From the NCBI GenBank assembly GCA_963793105.1, contig CAWBZB010000004.1:1-64000 (forward strand): a stretch of 64,000 nt of DNA, given 5' to 3'. Source of the stretch: UBA10649 sp963793105 (GTDB taxonomy: Bacteria; Actinomycetota; Actinomycetes; S36-B12). Made by a program: the position numbers and the translations under genes. Shown here in pieces: positions 63,366-64,000 of the stretch (the first letter of the stretch is position 1; every line of letters starts with the position of its first letter). Below the pieces are notes generated by a model that saw nothing but the letters and a program-made list of their open reading frames with translations, had not been told where the DNA came from and did no database searches.

Positions 63366-64000
63366 ATGAAGCCCGGCTCGGCGGCGACGGCCGACCGTCT
63401 TCTGCTCGGCGGCTGGATCGGCCTGCTGGCGCTCGTGGCGCCCGCGCGGATCGCCGACACGGATCCCTACTGGCAGGTGCGGGACGGACAGGAGCTCCTT
63501 GCCGGGGCACCGCTGGCACGCCCGGACACCTGGTCGTGGGCGCCGGTGGAGGGCCTGTACTACCCCAACTCCCCCGCCTGGAACGTGGCACTGGCCGTCA
63601 GCTGGGACGCGCTGGGCTGGTGGGGCATGTACCTGATCTCGGTGCTCTCCATCGGGGCCTGCCTGACGGTGGTCGCCTGGCTGGCTCGGCGTCTGGGGGC
63701 CGCGCCTCTGGTGGTCGTCGGCACGGTCGTGGCAACCAGCCTCGCAGCCCTGCCGCTGTTGTCTCCGCGGGGAGCGCTCCCGGCGATCACCCTCATGCTT
63801 CTCGCGATCGGGCTCGCCGACGTGTGGGCCGATCGGGCCTCGAGGTGGAGCCCGCTGGCGAACGCCGGTGCCGCCCTCGCTGCCGGGCTCGTCCTCTCGA
63901 CACTCGGGAACTGGGTCCATGTCTCATGGTCCACGAATGCGATCGCCGTGGCGGCCGCCTGGATCGCGATCTGGTTCCTGAGGCCGGCCCTGACCCTGAG
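63366..64000 (+). CDS. Polytopic membrane protein, glycosyltransferase-like (partial, right edge)
   Basis: The frame from ATG 63366 is open to the end of the window (211 codons). It reads MKPGSAATADRLLLGGWIGL, then DTDPYWQVRDGQELLAGAPL and RPDTWSWAPVEGLYYPNSPA, then four further hydrophobic segments. The acidic first loop (DTDPYW...RPDTWSW) resembles the DxDxWW...DPFSW loop of GT-C membrane glycosyltransferase-like proteins. The 3' end is cut off, so the call is by pattern only. The 150 bases before it hold nothing I recognise. Confidence 0.6.
   Translation, partial: MKPGSAATADRLLLGGWIGLLALVAPARIADTDPYWQVRDGQELLAGAPLARPDTWSWAPVEGLYYPNSPAWNVALAVSWDALGWWGMYLISVLSIGACLTVVAWLARRLGAAPLVVVGTVVATSLAALPLLSPRGALPAITLMLLAIGLADVWADRASRWSPLANAGAALAAGLVLSTLGNWVHVSWSTNAIAVAAAWIAIWFLRPALTL

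Noticed and set aside
1..64000. CRISPR array, insertion sequence, prophage or toxin-antitoxin system
   Set aside because: I saw no regularly spaced repeats, no transposase or integrase motifs and no recognisable toxin-antitoxin pair anywhere in the window.

Overview
The window is a contiguous piece of a very GC-rich actinobacterial (Actinomycetota) chromosome. The evidence is the complete Pup-proteasome locus (mpa, dop, pup, prcB, prcA, pafA, pafB, pafC), the mycothiol gene mshC, RbpA, a separate lnt/ppm pair, an F420-type luciferase-like oxidoreductase and actinobacteria-specific families (DUF3090, the SCO1664 family, DUF5703). From established knowledge, the order rbpA - ppm/lnt - fxsA - pepE - 5'-3' exonuclease - helY - tatC - tatA - pafC - pafB - pafA - prcA - prcB - pup - dop - mpa - trmI - recB-like - metH - PAC2 - mshC - three-gene DUF cluster - uppP - dapE-like follows the Rv2050 to Rv2141c stretch of Mycobacterium tuberculosis. 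Genus cannot be set from the sequence alone.

Layout. 0-6 kb: membrane protein, sulfatase and SulP permease (tail to tail), long-form argG, secreted CAP protein. 6-13.6 kb: rbpA, fxsA, ppm, lnt, then an overlapping amidohydrolase / acyl-CoA dehydrogenase / aminopeptidase P operon. 13.6-29.8 kb: exonuclease, helY, diacylglycerol kinase-like gene, Tat translocase, PafBC regulators, two FKBP isomerases, the Pup-proteasome genes and trmI. 29.9-38.7 kb: RecB-like nuclease, HAD phosphatase, a remnant luciferase-like gene, metH, alpha/beta hydrolase, PAC2 protein, pgi. 38.8-48.8 kb: gnd, mshC with three linked conserved genes, corA, uppP, LLM oxidoreductase, aldo/keto reductase, DUF5703, M20 peptidase, tRNA-Leu(GAG) with a terminator. 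48.9-64 kb: a more accessory block with a cNMP-domain flavoprotein, cupin, ABC exporter, dodecin, FUSC protein, GH3 enzyme, PEP-mutase-like enzyme, cNMP-domain histidine kinase, EthD protein, glutamate decarboxylase, acyltransferase, DUF4126, GluQ-like synthetase and a partial membrane protein at the right edge. No gene-free stretch exceeds 300 bases. I saw no insertion sequence, prophage, integrase or CRISPR array.

Two window-wide patterns stand out. First, sixteen otherwise conserved genes (among them pup, dop, tatC, pgi, helY, metH) are broken by at least 23 one-base frame breaks. In every one the sequence carries one extra base, never one fewer, and the extra base can nearly always be placed at a synonymous third codon position as an adjacent C and G. 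This reads as a consensus artefact of allelic variation rather than gene decay, and I annotate these genes at full length. Second, about 20 start codons lie 6-8 bases after a TANNNT-like -10 hexamer, so leaderless transcription appears to be the default for first genes in this genome.

Functional themes: regulated proteolysis and its transcriptional partner PafBC; envelope building and protein export (lnt, ppm, tatAC, uppP); thiol and methyl metabolism (mshC, metH, sulfatase/SulP); upper sugar catabolism (pgi, gnd); and a possible redox-sensing set sharing cNMP-like domains.
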